A stretch of DNA of 64,000 nucleotides from Polytrichum commune (GCA_950295325.1 OX485805.1:36441501-36505500); one strand, 5' to 3'; shown: positions 13,101-23,450, counted from the first letter of the stretch. Made by a program: numbers and translations. Notes: generated from the letters alone by a model not told the origin.

Positions 13101-13376
13101 AAGGGCATTAAGGTCATAAGGTTAGGGGGGGGGGGGGGTCATATTCAAAATGATTTTAGATTTTCAATTTTGGCTTATATCTCAAACTTGCAACCTTTAG
13201 AGAGTCCATTCGGGGCCCAACATAGTCTGTAGGGATTTCAGTTTGAAGTTAGAATTCAAGTCAATTCAGGTTCAAGGGCATTAAGGTCATAAGGCTGGGG
13301 GGGGGGGGGTAATATTCGTAATGATTTTAGATTTTCAATTTTGGCTTATATATGAATTTTACAACCTTTAGAGAGT
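4105..13376 (+). repeat. Satellite array 1, about 170-bp monomers with a poly-G tract
   Basis: Head-to-tail monomers of roughly 168-175 bp, about 54 copies judged from array length. Each consists of TCATATTCATAATG...GATTTTCAATTTTGG, a variable block (GCAACCTTTAGAGAG or CTTGCCTTTAGAGAG), CATTCGGGGCC or CATTCCGCGCC, AGCATAGT(CTGT/ATCT)AG, AGAATTCAAGTCAATTC, GGCATTAAGGTCATAAGG, and then a run of 7-17 G. Most of the length variation is in the G run. All copies point the same way. The first monomers (4105 to about 4450) are the most divergent. A larger period is visible: the GACGCATATAT variant occurs near 7372, 9592 and 12828, the first two about 13 monomers apart. No coding capacity. Confidence 0.97.
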
Positions 13377-13378
13377 AA

Positions 13379-13404
13379 TACTATATTCGGTAATTGGAGA
13401 CTTT
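13379..13404 (+). repeat. Left terminal inverted repeat of the giant element
   Basis: Reads TACTATATTCGGTAATTGG and then AGACTTT. It is the inverse of 41597-41622 with two mismatches (first base T for C, and G for T at position 12). Preceded by TAA, abutting a satellite monomer broken after TTTAGAG AG. Confidence 0.75.
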
Positions 13405-13849
13405 TTGTTGATTATGAGACTATATAAGGATGCACATTTCAAAATTGGACCAGTAATGACGACTAAAAATCCCATATGTATAATGGTATGCTTCTATTAT
13501 TATACATAAAGGCATGGAAGTGAACAAAAATGTGAGGCATACATGAAAATAGTTGCGTATGAAATGACAACTCGTTATGAATGGAAGGGAAGATGCGAAG
13601 AATGAATGGAAGTTGAATGAATTAATTGGGATTGAAATACAATTATAATGGAAATACCATCAATGTCTTGAGTAACTTGGAATAGCATAGAAAGTAAGCA
13701 CTTAAATATGTTCTACACCTAAGCCCATTTAGGGAGTCCGTCCCACTAGTACGCTTCTAGTCACACTAGTCCGACCCACTATTTTTTTTTTGCGGCTAAG
13801 TCCTTTTTTTTGGCGGCCTCCATGGCTCTAAAAATCTCAGTCCCACGAC
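13405..13849. other. Left subterminal region, no gene
   Basis: AT-rich sequence with no supported gene. Ends in short poly-T runs near 13780-13810. Confidence 0.5.
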
Positions 13850-14743
13850 CTAATCCTTGTGTGTTGCCTGGATAGGAATATGTGTCGTTCTTGCATGTTT
13901 CAGGACGCGCTCCCGAATTGTACGAGGTGGTATTATAAGTAGAATACGAGGGCGTTTGCGAAAGGGAACGTCTTGCGCTTCTCCGGAGGGCCAGACAACG
14001 ATCGGACTCGGAAGATGCGGCCTTGAGGGCGTGCCTATCCAAGGAGGACGTGGAGGAGGGCCGGGCACCAAGCGAGCGGGTAGCCACCTGCGAAACAACG
14101 TCATAGGAAGATAAGAATAGGAATGGAGTGGGGAAAATAATGAGGGCGGTTTGGGATGGGCGCTCGTAAAGAGAACGGCACGCACACGGAAGACAACCAA
14201 AGCAAAAGCGGGAAAGGGGTTCAGGGTTGAGGAGGGCACCTTGGCTTTGGGGACGTCCATGCGGGGAACGGTGGGAACGAGGGGGGCGTCGACGGGAGCA
14301 TCTGGAGCCGATGGAACTATTGCAATTATGTTGGATGGCGGGGGGGAGTCGAGGCGTGGAGGGCCCACGATCGCGGAGGACGTTGCGGGGGGAGGAACGG
14401 AGTCGGCGGGGGAGGTGTGGCAACAGGGGCCTTCCATGCGGAGACGCCGGCTCGGCCCGCGACGAGCGACGGCGTCGTCCCTCGAGGGCGAGAGGTGTCC
14501 CAAACGAACGAGCGTCCGTTTCTCCTTGGAGAGGGGGGAGGGCGACGGGGCGTACGCGCGGGGGACAAGTGGTGGGGGCGGGCTGTTGACGACGCCGTCG
14601 TCGATGCCGACGTCGCGGGAGTAATCCACGGCCGAGGCCGCGTCGACCGCCGAGAAGTGGTAGAGGGATGGCATTTGGAAGTCCGTGACGTCGCGGGAAG
14701 GGGAGGCAGGGGGCGAGAGGGGACGGGAAGGGCCGTCGACCAC
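13850..14743 (-). CDS. Hypothetical Pro/Ser/Arg-rich ORF
   Basis: A 297-codon ORF on the minus strand, unusually GC-rich compared with its surroundings, downstream of the FCP1-like exon on the same strand. It encodes a low-complexity protein rich in Pro, Ser, Arg and Ala with no recognisable domain. An overlapping frame (13779-14795) is also open, as expected in GC-rich DNA, so the coding frame is uncertain. The stretch MPSLYHFSAVDAASAVDYS near the N-terminus looks the most protein-like. It could be a C-terminal exon or tail of the gene at 14880-15647, or not a gene. CAA-type triplet repeats lie just upstream (about 14778-14815). Confidence 0.3.
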   Translation of the reverse strand: MVDGPSRPLSPPASPSRDVTDFQMPSLYHFSAVDAASAVDYSRDVGIDDGVVNSPPPPLVPRAYAPSPSPLSKEKRTLVRLGHLSPSRDDAVARRGPSRRLRMEGPCCHTSPADSVPPPATSSAIVGPPRLDSPPPSNIIAIVPSAPDAPVDAPLVPTVPRMDVPKAKVPSSTLNPFPAFALVVFRVRAVLFTSAHPKPPSLFSPLHSYSYLPMTLFRRWLPARLVPGPPPRPPWIGTPSRPHLPSPIVVWPSGEAQDVPFRKRPRILLIIPPRTIRERVLKHARTTHIPIQATHKD

Positions 14744-14879
14744 GGGGGCGTCTCATATGGGGGCAGACTATGGGCAAGAACAACAACAACAACAATCACA
14801 ACAACAAAAGACATCCAAAAACGGAGCAAGCATTAGTAAATGTGAACCACATGATACAAAGCAAAGACATGGAGGCATT

Positions 14880-15647
14880 TCAAATCAATTTATTGAGTTT
14901 GGCGAGCCTCATGATGCTCTTGAATACATTATCACGGGGGCTTAAACCCACATTGCCTATGGGGTTGGACCTAACAAAAAATGGTATGCTACCGGCGTGG
15001 ACAACAAGCCTTCTAAGGTAAGGCGCTAGCGTATCGACCAAAAACGTGTCGTTCCTATCGCCGGTCCAAGTGGCGGGGAAGATGACGTTCCCCGGGGGGT
15101 TCAAGACGCTTTTGGTGGGGTTGTTGTCGACGAGGACGGTGTTCTCGGGGGTCGGCCACCACCCGTGGGGTACCCCCTGCAGCCGGGGGATGCCCCGCCA
15201 CAGTCTTGACCTCAGGACCTTGAGGAATTGTTGTCCTCCGCCACGACCGCCGAACTTTGGAACCGGCATACCCTTTTCGTCAAGCAATTCATCGCAATCC
15301 TCTTGGCCGAGGATGAGGCAAGGGCTCGGAAGATCGCGGAAGAGGAAGTCGACGATTGGCTCGGTGTTCTCCATGACCATGGAGCTCCACACAATGACGT
15401 GAGCTACATCGAGCACCTCTCGAAGGAAGTCACGCAGGCCGGGACGGGCGCGGACAACCTTGCGGTTAATGAGAGTGTCGAGCTCTCCGTCGTAGTCCCT
15501 TTCGTCGGGGTGACGGAAGGGACGCGTGGGGACCCGGGGGATGTGTTCGGTGTGACACAACACCCCGTTCAAGTCGAACACGACGAACGGTTTGTTTCGG
15601 GTAAGACGTCCACTGGTCGAGGGTTTCCGACCTATCTCCGGGGGATC
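14880..15647 (-). CDS. FCP1/SCP-like HAD phosphatase domain protein (5' exon missing)
   Basis: A 255-codon exon with no plausible ATG ahead of the domain. A 3' splice site, TCACAG|GAT, precedes it at 15647, so a short upstream exon is expected. The protein has the order of an FCP1 homology domain: motif I VVFDLNGVLC, then VIVWSSM (motif II serine), a basic LKVLRSRLWR segment, and motif IV NTVLVDNNPTK followed by LNPPGNVIFPATW, which is typical of the plant FCP1-like family. Normal motif I is DxDxT/V and motif IV is DD; here the second Asp is Asn in both, so phosphatase activity is doubtful. It lies inside the giant element on the same strand as the ParB-like gene. Three imperfect palindromes (15764-15870) sit just upstream, probably in its intron or 5' region. 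Confidence 0.8.
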   Translation of the reverse strand, partial: DPPEIGRKPSTSGRLTRNKPFVVFDLNGVLCHTEHIPRVPTRPFRHPDERDYDGELDTLINRKVVRARPGLRDFLREVLDVAHVIVWSSMVMENTEPIVDFLFRDLPSPCLILGQEDCDELLDEKGMPVPKFGGRGGGQQFLKVLRSRLWRGIPRLQGVPHGWWPTPENTVLVDNNPTKSVLNPPGNVIFPATWTGDRNDTFLVDTLAPYLRRLVVHAGSIPFFVRSNPIGNVGLSPRDNVFKSIMRLAKLNKLI

Positions 15648-15763
15648 CTGTGATTAACAACTCGACTAGTTTAATTCTATGATCCAATAAATAACATTGC
15701 ATTAAGGAAAAGACGATTATGCGAGGAAAATAGTGCAAGGAGAATGTGGTCAAGTGCAGACTT

Positions 15764-15870
15764 GCGAACGAGCGTTCGTGAATGAAGGCTGGGGTGGCGC
15801 ACCATTTACGAACACTCGTTCGTGAAGGAGGTGGACAGATGGTCGCACCCTTTTGCGAACGGGCGCTCGT
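15764..15870. promoter_or_regulatory. Three imperfect ACGAACG-N2-CGTTCGT palindromes upstream of the FCP1-like exon
   Basis: Sites at 15764-15779, 15808-15823 and 15855-15870, spaced 44 and 47 bp apart. These are the most degenerate copies, for example GCGAACGGGCGCTCGT. They belong to the family described at 23451-24118. Confidence 0.7.
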
Positions 15871-16163
15871 TAATGAGGTGGGTGTGAAAGTGTAATGATG
15901 CGCATGAACATACATAATACAAGATGCGATACGATACAATAAGTTTGGGAGATGCGACGCAGAGATCATCTGCTCATATATTAATTCGGTGAATATTTAC
16001 AATTGTCTCACGTGATAATTTTTCACAGTTTCCTATGGCAAATACATGCCGTGTTCTACAAAATTTATCGGGCTAAGGGTCCACGTAGAGAAGGGTCCTC
16101 GCACGCCTCGTGATGCTGATGGACAGGAACCGCCAAGAACACAACGCGCATGGGTTAGTGGTT

Positions 16164-16285
16164 ACGAACGCGCGTTCGTCAAATGAGTGGTATTCTCAGA
16201 GGAGAGTTACCTCGTCATCGGGGGGAGGGGCAGCGGTGCTGGACCGAGCAGTTCCCTCCTCTTCGATTAACGAACGCGCGTTCGT
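16164..16285. repeat. Two perfect ACGAACG-CG-CGTTCGT palindromes
   Basis: Sites at 16164-16179 and 16270-16285, both with CG at the centre. They lie downstream of the stop of the coiled-coil ORF (16391) on the minus strand, in its 3' region. Confidence 0.85.
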
Positions 16286-16390
16286 AATCCCCATTGGTCC
16301 AGCCGCCTCTGTTTCCATGGCATATGTGGCACGCTCCGACTGTGACGCCCGGGTCTGCACAATGTGGTCCGCGTTGTCGTCGTCGTCGTC

Positions 16391-17363
16391 TCAGCCCAGG
16401 TCGAGAGTGTCCATGCGGACATCCTCCATCTCCGCGGATGGATGTCGTCCCAGGTCAGGGCTCTCAACGTCCATTCCTTGGACAGCTGCCGCGTCATTGG
16501 GGCTCCCCTGCGTTTCCTCCACAATGACCATGTCAGTGTGTTGCGCATATTCATCGCCCTGCCTATCCACTACCCTCGGGACGACTGTCAAAGAGGCGGT
16601 GTCAGTGGCTGAGGCCAGTCCTACCCTTGGAGGGGGGGGAGTTAGGACTGCCGGACCTGAGGATTCACGAACGTGCGTTCGTAAATCTTCGTCCTCGCGT
16701 ATGGCAGCCCTTATCGCATCGTGGGAGTTGGCGGGGGTGGTAGTCATTTCAGGGGGCGGAGGACTCCCAGCTGGCGTTGGGTGTGGTGCTGGTGGGTGCG
16801 AAGGTCCTCCGGGGAACAAGCCTGGAGGGGGGGAATGGGAGGGGTATCCTCCGGGGAAGGGGTAAGGCTGTTGTGCTGGCGCCGAGAAGCTCTGCATATT
16901 TCTGAGCATCTCAAATATGGCGTCCGTCTTTGCTGCGGACTCCCGCAACGCCTCCTGCATGCGGGCCATATTTCTTGCACTCTCCTCTGCCGCAGCCGCC
17001 ATTTCCTCCTTCATTTTTTGCTCTAGCTTGGCATTCAGCTTGGCAACGGTCAGCGCCTCCTCCTTCACCCGCTTGTTCTTGTCGTAATCGACCCCCAGCT
17101 CCGTCATGATGTCCATGTCCCCCTCGTCTTCGTCCGACACCTCGATGATTGCTCCCTCAGGCAACTCCACGTACGGCGTCTTCTTCATCCTCCTCCTCGT
17201 GTTCCGGAAGAGGTCCAAGGATGGACGCGAGCGTTGGTCGAGGAGGTCGAGGGTCTCCATCCTCGGAACGACGACGGGCCTTGGAGACACTGACGTCGAA
17301 CAGCCGCCAGGCGTGCCTAAGGCTTCCGCACCCGACACTCTAGCGGGGAGGACATCCTGGGTT
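16391..17363 (-). CDS. C-terminal exon of the ParB-like multi-exon gene: coiled coil plus Pro-rich tail (tentative)
   Basis: A minus-strand ORF of at least 315 codons; the frame is open back to a possible acceptor CAACCCAG|GATG near 17363. It encodes an acidic segment (EVSDEDEGDMDIM), then a long charged helix predicted to be coiled coil (from VDYDKNKRVKEEAL through KLEQKMKEEMAAAAEESARN to AIFEML), then a Pro/Gly-rich region (PYPFPGGYPSHSPPPG) and an acidic C-terminus. One palindrome (16667-16682) lies inside the frame and is translated as LRTHVRE. Strand, order and spacing make it the likely 3' part of the gene at 17378-23416, but the joining splice is not certain. No enzymatic domain recognised. 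Confidence 0.5.
16667..16682. repeat. ACGAACG palindrome inside an ORF
   Basis: Perfect arms with TG at the centre, lying within the minus-strand reading frame at 16391-17363. Confidence 0.85.
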
Positions 17364-17377
17364 GTCCCAGCCGAGGA

Positions 17378-17668
17378 TCATGTATAGCGCCCCGGTGTCC
17401 CTTGGGGGTTAGAAGGGTGACCCGCTGGCGCCAACATCCGTAAAGGAGTGATGTTGAACGACTGCAAGATGGCGTCCACGTCCACAGAGGGCGCGGGCTC
17501 GTCATCGTCTGTCTCCATGCCCGGCATGCCCTCGTCGACGGGCATGCTGAAGTCCTCCCTGGGGACACACATATCATCGAGGTCCATTGTGGACGCTTTC
17601 ACCCTGTGGACCTGGTATTCATCCTCGTCTTGGGCATCAACGTAGTTATTGACGACCAACCCCAGCAT
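17378..17668 (-). CDS. Exon of the ParB-like multi-exon gene
   Basis: Begins at 17668 after an acceptor GGTACAG on the minus strand, in phase 0 with the preceding exon (which ends at 17837). The encoded segment is acidic (DAQDEDEY, METDDDEPAPSVDVD) with no recognised domain. It runs to a TGA at about 17378. An alternative is a donor near 17430 that would join the C-terminal ORF at 17363. Confidence 0.55.
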   Translation of the reverse strand: MLGLVVNNYVDAQDEDEYQVHRVKASTMDLDDMCVPREDFSMPVDEGMPGMETDDDEPAPSVDVDAILQSFNITPLRMLAPAGHPSNPQGTPGRYT

Positions 17669-17836
17669 CTGTACCAACGATTCCAAGCATGTCAGCATAT
17701 ACGAACGTGCGTTCGTAAACATCAACATTGAGACAAGGCCAGATCAACGCAAAGGGGAAAATGCCACAACTATTATAACATTTGAGTCAATGAAATTTAC
17801 GAACGCGCGTTCGTAAATCTAAGAATGACAACTTAC
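17669..17836 (-). other. Intron carrying two palindromes (17701-17716 and 17799-17814)
   Basis: GT-AG intron of 168 bp on the minus strand: donor CATG|GTAAGT at 17837/17836, acceptor ACAG at 17669. The flanking exons stay in phase 0. It contains two perfect palindromes, one near each end, with centre dinucleotides TG (17701) and CG (17799) on the plus strand. Confidence 0.8.
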
Positions 17837-19162
17837 CATGGCCGCGTACATGAACTTGCTGCTTCCAAAGACGTTGTATACCGTCTCTCCAGCGATTGCC
17901 AAGCTCTGCAACACTGACACGTAGAACTCCAACCTGAGCTCCAGCGCGGGGAAAACCGTGTACAATGTCTCCTGCAGCAGTTCCTTGGGAGGGGGGTGAG
18001 GGATGCTGTATATCTTCTTGAAAGTACTGTTCGCCTTCACAGGCGTTCTCCCATTTCTGAGAGCATTGTACGTTAAGAAGATCAAGCTGACAGCTCCCAC
18101 CTGCTTGTTGCCCCTGGCCTCGTTGATGGCCACGATCCCTTCCGTTTTTGCGGGCACGTAGGTGCTGTGGTAGATGCTATATTCAAATTTGATGGTATTT
18201 TCGTACAGCTCCGTCACAATGGATAGCTTCTCTTGTTCCACTATCCAAAGCCATACGTGAGGCTCCCTCATGTCAGGCGATCTGTAGTCTTGAAACTTTG
18301 CCATGAAAGGGTTGTAGAAGGGAAAATCCTTTGCCCCTTGCCTCGTACCTCCTGGGATCCCCCTGAAATCAATGAGGGCAAATGGGCAACCCCTGCGGTC
18401 CTCCCTCACCTCGGCCTTGCTGATGGTGCCGTCCCACTTAGAAAAAGTGGTCCTCTCCAGCCCGGTGGTTACCAAACAAAACCTGGCCACTCCCTCGAAT
18501 GTGGCCCTCCGCTTCCTCTCCAAAAAATTTATATACAACTCCACCTCCTGGGGATCTGTCTCTGCTTTCTTGGTCCGCTTGTTCCCCTTCAGCTTCAAGA
18601 CGGAGGCGTGTTCCTTAACTAGCCTACGCATGGAAGAGCCGTTGATGTTGTACCCGACCTTGAACTCCTTCCATCCAGCCCAGTTGATGTCCCCGTCGGC
18701 CTGGAAGACTTTGTACTCCGGGACGAGTGCGCCCAACTCCCTCATTGCGTTGGTCTTCAACTTGCGATGTTCGCACCACTCCTTGATGGAGTACGTTCCG
18801 GGCCTGTGCTTTGGCCTCTTCAAAAATATCTTCGGGTAGGGGATTGTTCTCCCGACGGTGTTCCCAAGAGCATGCACTGCACATCTTTGCAATTCCGACT
18901 CCGTCAACCCCTGAAGCGGTCTAAAAAATTCCCTCAGCAACGGAGGGGCTTCCCCAGTCTTCTCCTTGCTATATTTTTCTTTAGTGTCGGGGTTGACGAG
19001 ATCCCGCGCATTGTGAGCATCAAAAAATTGGGTCCACAAATCCCAGGTGTCTCTGTTGCAACAAATAAGACGGAGCTCACCCTTCAGCTCGAGCACCGAC
19101 TTCGTTGAAGTGGACTTCATGTCGATGGAAGAGAATTTGCCAACCATCGCATCGCAAAACGC
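17837..19162 (-). CDS. Large exon (442 codons) of the ParB-like multi-exon gene, unknown domain
   Basis: The frame is open from an acceptor TAATGCAG|GCG at 19162 to a donor ATG|GTAAGT at 17837, exactly 442 codons in phase 0. The protein looks globular with ordinary composition (for example TWDLWTQFFDAH, WAGWKEFKVGYN, GCPFALIDFRGIPGG, EPHVWLWIVEQEKLSIVTELYENTIKF split over the middle). I recognise no family. It is well preserved, with no stop codons, whereas the first exon has a frameshift. It is encoded within the giant element, between the ParB-like region (upstream) and the coiled-coil tail (downstream). Confidence 0.75.
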
Positions 19163-19278
19163 CTGCATTAGAAAGGAATGTCAGCGGGCAATCAAATACG
19201 AACGCACGTTCGTAAATAAAATGATCAGGAATGTTGTAAAGAAACCTGAGAATTACGAACGCTCGTTCGTAAACTTAC
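19163..19278 (-). other. Intron carrying two palindromes (19198-19213 and 19255-19270)
   Basis: GT-AG intron of 116 bp: donor GGAAG|GTAAGT, acceptor TAATGCAG, phase 0. Two palindromes (centres CA and CT) fill much of it, the donor-side one starting only a few bases inside the intron. Confidence 0.8.
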
Positions 19279-19509
19279 CTTCCATTGTGGAGACTGGTTT
19301 TTCGCATTCTCCCTCTCCTTTGGTGGGCACCCGTGTGCCACCCACACGTCTCTCGCAGCCACTATGTTTGCTGCCCATGATGCTTCAAACGCCTTGATCT
19401 TATTCCCGGAATTTAAAAATGTCGAAATTTTCCGGAGTTTGTCCCAGTCGTCTGACCACACCAGGAACGCCTTCCAGTAGCGTGTGAACCCTTTGAGTGG
19501 TCCACCACT
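19279..19509 (-). CDS. Exon (77 codons) of the ParB-like multi-exon gene
   Basis: Begins after TTCTAAC (branch-point-like) and GATCCCGCAG|AGTGG and ends at CAATGGAAG|GTAAGT, in phase 0 on both sides. Encodes a Trp-rich helical segment (RYWKAFLVWSDDWDKL, then ASWAANIVAARDVWVAHG). It continues directly into the 442-codon exon. No family recognised. Confidence 0.7.
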
Positions 19510-22257
19510 CTGCGGGATCACTTTTAGTTAGAATGTTAGCATTAAAAGTTAGAATTGATAGGGAATTTAGGAAAAATTAGTTCATTTAGCATTTAGCCTA
19601 GAAGAAGGAAGGTCAAAATGAAACTAAGTAGTGCTAGAAGATAGCAAAGTAGAAAAAATATGCTAGCTAGTAAAAACAACTAGCTAAGCAAATATTAGTA
19701 GATGCTAGTTATTAAGCAAATGTTAGTAGATGCTAGCTAAGCAAGTGTTAGTTTATTAGTTAGTGTGAGGCACACAAGACTATTGGAGGTGTTTTACGTA
19801 AGAAGATAAAATCGGCGTGAAGAATTTTGAAGACAAAAAAGAAAGAGAGCAAGGGGGATACTTGCCCACTTGCCCCCTTGCCAACTCGATGGCGGAAAAA
19901 TTAGAAAGATTTCTAAAGGTTTTTTGTCGGAGCCACCTCGGCGAGAGGGTGGCAACCTCAACCGGGAAAACCCCCGAGCCAAAATTTCGGGAAAGGGTTT
20001 GAAAAATGGATCCGGTGGAGGAGGGGTCCAACCCTTTTGTGAGAGGGTTTAAAAACCCCTCCTTCCACCTTGTAGCTCTCTCTCTTTCTCTAGTTTTTGG
20101 GCGAAGCCCTGCTTCAATGTAATTAGGAAAAAATCCTTTAGCATGTATTCTCAATGGTCTAAAAAAAAGGCTTGAGAACCTCCTCTACTCTCTCTCTCCT
20201 AGTTAGGTTGTGTGTTTATTAACACACCAACAAAATTATTCCTTCTTTTGTAGAGGTAGGTTGGATGGTAGAGTTTTGAGTAGAGGCATTATAGACCTCA
20301 TCTGCCAATGCCCTGAAGGCTTAGTTCAAAAGCTAGAACAAGATACTTATCATTTTTCTCTTAGAGAGATTTCATATAGCTATCCATAGCCGTTTCCCAT
20401 TTGTGATTTGGTTGAGATGACAATTAGTTATGGATTTTCAAAGATGAAGTAGAAAAACTGGGTGGTCTTGTGGGTAGCGGCTGCTGGATCAGACCTGCGA
20501 GCCCAATAGGAATTTTAATTCCAAGAAATTATATTTTTCCCAAGTAGAACTTTTGTGTAGCTTTCCAAAATGGCTTAGAACATTTGATTTGAGCATGATT
20601 TGAATTAGATATGAATTGTGCAAGATGGGACACATAGTTTGAGAACTTTTGGTTGACTGCTGCATTACAGAGGACCTGCTGGGTTCACTTCGGCTTACCT
20701 TTCTAATCACATATTTTTATCAAATACATCTTTTTAATATCTCTCCAGGGTCATATAGAACGTTTGATTTGACTAAGATTTGAATTAGATATGAATTGTT
20801 GAAGGCGAGATACATAGTTTAAGCCTTCTTGATTGACTGCTGTGTTACAAGGAGTCCGCTGAATTTCTATTAGCTTAACCTGCTGATGTCATAATTTTTT
20901 CTAGTTAGAGCTTGTTCATAGCTTTCCAATGGTATAAGGAAAGCCTAGATCCAAGTAGTAAGGAATGTGCTATGAATTCTTGAAGTTAGAAGGTAGATAG
21001 GTGGGTTGGAAGGGTCGGTTGAATCGACCTCACACTTCCAACCCTCATAACTTTTGCATTTCTTATCCCATTAGAGTGATTTTTAGATCATTGGAAAGAT
21101 AATTTGGTGCACTAAGTATAAAAATTATGCTTAGGATTAAATTACAGGGCAGAATAACACTTTATATTTTAATTGTTAACTAAGGTACGCTTACTACCAA
21201 ACTAGTTACAAAGAAGGAGGCAAGGTCGACGCTCGGAAAGTGGAGCAAGGAAGGAGGTAGCGGCTCGGCCTACATCAAGCCCAAATCAACCGAGGAAAAT
21301 TGAGGTAAATTAACTAACCTTAAGCCTTCCATTTAGGATTGGAGGGAGCACGGCTAAGGTACGCATATCTAAACCCACTCACCTATCTCGTAAGGTCAAG
21401 TGGCTTGACCACTTGACCGCCAAGGGAGTACCCAATTCCATTGTTTTCGGGGCCCTTGGTATGTTTTGTGGTAGTAGCTTCATTTATTAGCAAGTTTCGT
21501 GTGTGGTAAGTCGGATTAATCACCGACACGACCACTCTGAATGTTGTTGGTGGAAAGGTGGGGTTAATGACCCGCGAATCCACTATTATATTGTTGGCCC
21601 CATAGATTGGGAGTAATGGCCCCAATTTATGAAGATTGCGCAACAGGTTGAACCTACAGGTCGCCCGTCACCCTGGTCCCATTGAGTTGCATTTCGTGGT
21701 CTATCCAGTGTAAACACATTTAACAATCAAAACATACAAAATAAATCGTAAACCCTTGTTGGCAAGAGACCCGAGGTAAGGGGTGATGCCTAATATGTTA
21801 ATGTAGTAAGTTAGGACGTGCAAACAAAAGTAAGTAATTAAGAAAGAATTGTGTGAAGGGTGGGACTTAGGCCAAGTTCCCCCGCTTAGAAAACTAAATA
21901 GAACTAAATAAAGAAATAGGAAGAATTGAATGGTCCATCAAATTGTCGTTATTCCGTTCGTTGAGTTAGGGTGGTATGAGTCACACCCGGTTGGGTGTAT
22001 CAGAACCATCCCAATTCACAAATTAGGATTGCCTTGGTTTCAAGGCTGGTGCGTCTGCGCGTAGAATAGGTTGTAGGTTAAGGTTAGAACTAGATATGAA
22101 ATTGGTTAGTGGGGTTTAAAGCCACACTAGTAAAAAACTAAGGCCTAACCTCCGGAGGTACTACGACGCATATTTAATCTCCCTTAAAAATCTAACTACT
22201 CACGTTATACCCTTATCATCCGGGTTCGGCTTGGGCGCCTGCAAATGCAGGCCACCT
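19510..22257 (-). other. Long interval or intron with LTR-like and repeated sequence
   Basis: Lies between two exons of the minus-strand gene and holds no supported ORF. From about 20400 to 21000 a block of about 180 bp occurs three times with decay (anchors at 20581, 20761 and 20941; a TTTGATTTGA...TTGAATTAGATATG core in the first two). That composition is common in plant LTR or leader regions. TAGCTA-rich short repeats lie at 19640-19750. A retroelement fragment inserted in an intron is the simplest reading; no flanking duplication was identified. Confidence 0.4.
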
Positions 22258-23416
22258 TCACCGAAGGGCTTGTGTGATACTTTTAGGCTCCCTCGAAAGG
22301 GGGTGGCCCAAAAGTACCACATAGCGCAGGTCCCCCTTCAGCTCATACTGGAAGTTATCATCCTTGAGGATGATCTGCGATGCCTCCAAGCTGTGTTGTC
22401 CATCAATAATCCAGAACTCCCCGTTCTGGATTCTTGCCCAATCTTTCTCCGTGGGACGGGAAGTGAAACCCTTTGGCATAACGCACAGTTTGCCTATCCC
22501 ACTTCACGTTATTCATCAGGTTGTTGATTTGCCACTTCACACCTCCGCTTTCACGTGACCTCACCACCCACTTGTTGGGGGATTTCTCGCATTTGAAGCA
22601 GTCCACGTTGAAGGTGAAGTGCCGTCCCATGGGCCAGCAATCCTTCGAGTAATTGTTGAAGTCGCGAAGGATACGAGTCGCCTTTGCCGCATCAGGGTTT
22701 TCCCCCTTCTTCAAAGGAGTCGGCATGATAGGCGGCGAGTTGACCTCAGCTATCTCCATGACACCAGACTTCTCCATATCGTCCCGAGTTCTTTTGGATG
22801 GCGTGGAGTGTCTGCTTGGCCCTTCTGACAATCTGCTAGCTGAAGGCACTGGCCGCGGCGCACTTCTAGAACCTCCTGCTCCGGATGCAGTAGGTTTTTT
22901 AGGACTCTTCTTCTTGTTGTTGGCCTCCACGACGGCACTGTTATACTTGGACATATTAAGGGCCAGTGCTGTCAGCTTCCTGGCTGTCCAATGCCGGCTG
23001 AGGCTGTACTTCGTGAAAAGGTTCATGAGGTCGAAATGCTTGGCATCCTCTACAACATTATTCTGTGCGTATGTATGGGAGAAAGGGTGCCTCCTGAAGT
23101 CCAGCAGGAGGTTGATGTGGTCTTTTTTGTTTTTCAAGTCCAAGATAACAAAATCACCCTGTGCCTCTATGGACTCTATCTCCCATGTCTTCATCTGCAC
23201 CCACTGCTCCGGCTGGTCTGGCCTTGTCTCCAACTCGTATGTGAACCTCAGGGCGAACAATCCACCCTCGATTTTCTCCGGGAGCGCCGTCCACTCCCCC
23301 ATGAAATCATCTTTGGGGACGTAGTTATCGTTCCCATTGTCATCTGTCACTGACTCCGGAAGCCGATCCAACTGAACCGCGAACATCTCGATTGCGCTCC
23401 TGACTGGTCTAGCCAT
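22258..23416 (-). CDS. ParB-like (DGQH motif) first coding exon, with one frameshift
   Basis: ATG at 23416 (MARPVRSAIEMFAVQLD), directly after TTGCAG, so a 5' non-coding exon is likely. About 300 residues follow: a globular N-terminal region, a Lys/Ser/Pro-rich linker (KKKSPKKPTASG to STPSKRTRDD), and a segment ending WQINNLMNNVKWDR. Near 22478-22500 the frame must shift by one base to read MPKGFTSRPTEKDW and then EFWIIDGQHSLEAS, which resembles the DGQHR/DGxHR signature of ParB/Srx-fold nucleotide-binding domains. That fold assignment is by motif only. The frameshift may be a real inactivating change or a sequence error. Downstream splicing from this exon is not resolved. Twelve palindromes lie immediately upstream (23451-24118). 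Confidence 0.6.
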
Positions 23417-23450
23417 CTGCAATGTAACAGACACCTTCAGAATTGCATTT

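Noticed and set aside
4105-13376. Regular repeats that could be mistaken for a CRISPR-like array
   Set aside because: Monomers are about 170 bp, contiguous and similar along their whole length; there are no unique spacers, and the genome is eukaryotic.
14151-14836. Several overlapping plus-strand ORFs rich in Gly and Arg
   Set aside because: GC-rich DNA is open in many frames; none shows a domain or a splice context.
16110-16865. Plus-strand 251-codon ORF
   Set aside because: It is the antisense of the coiled-coil/Pro-rich exon. The minus-strand frame has better composition and splice context.
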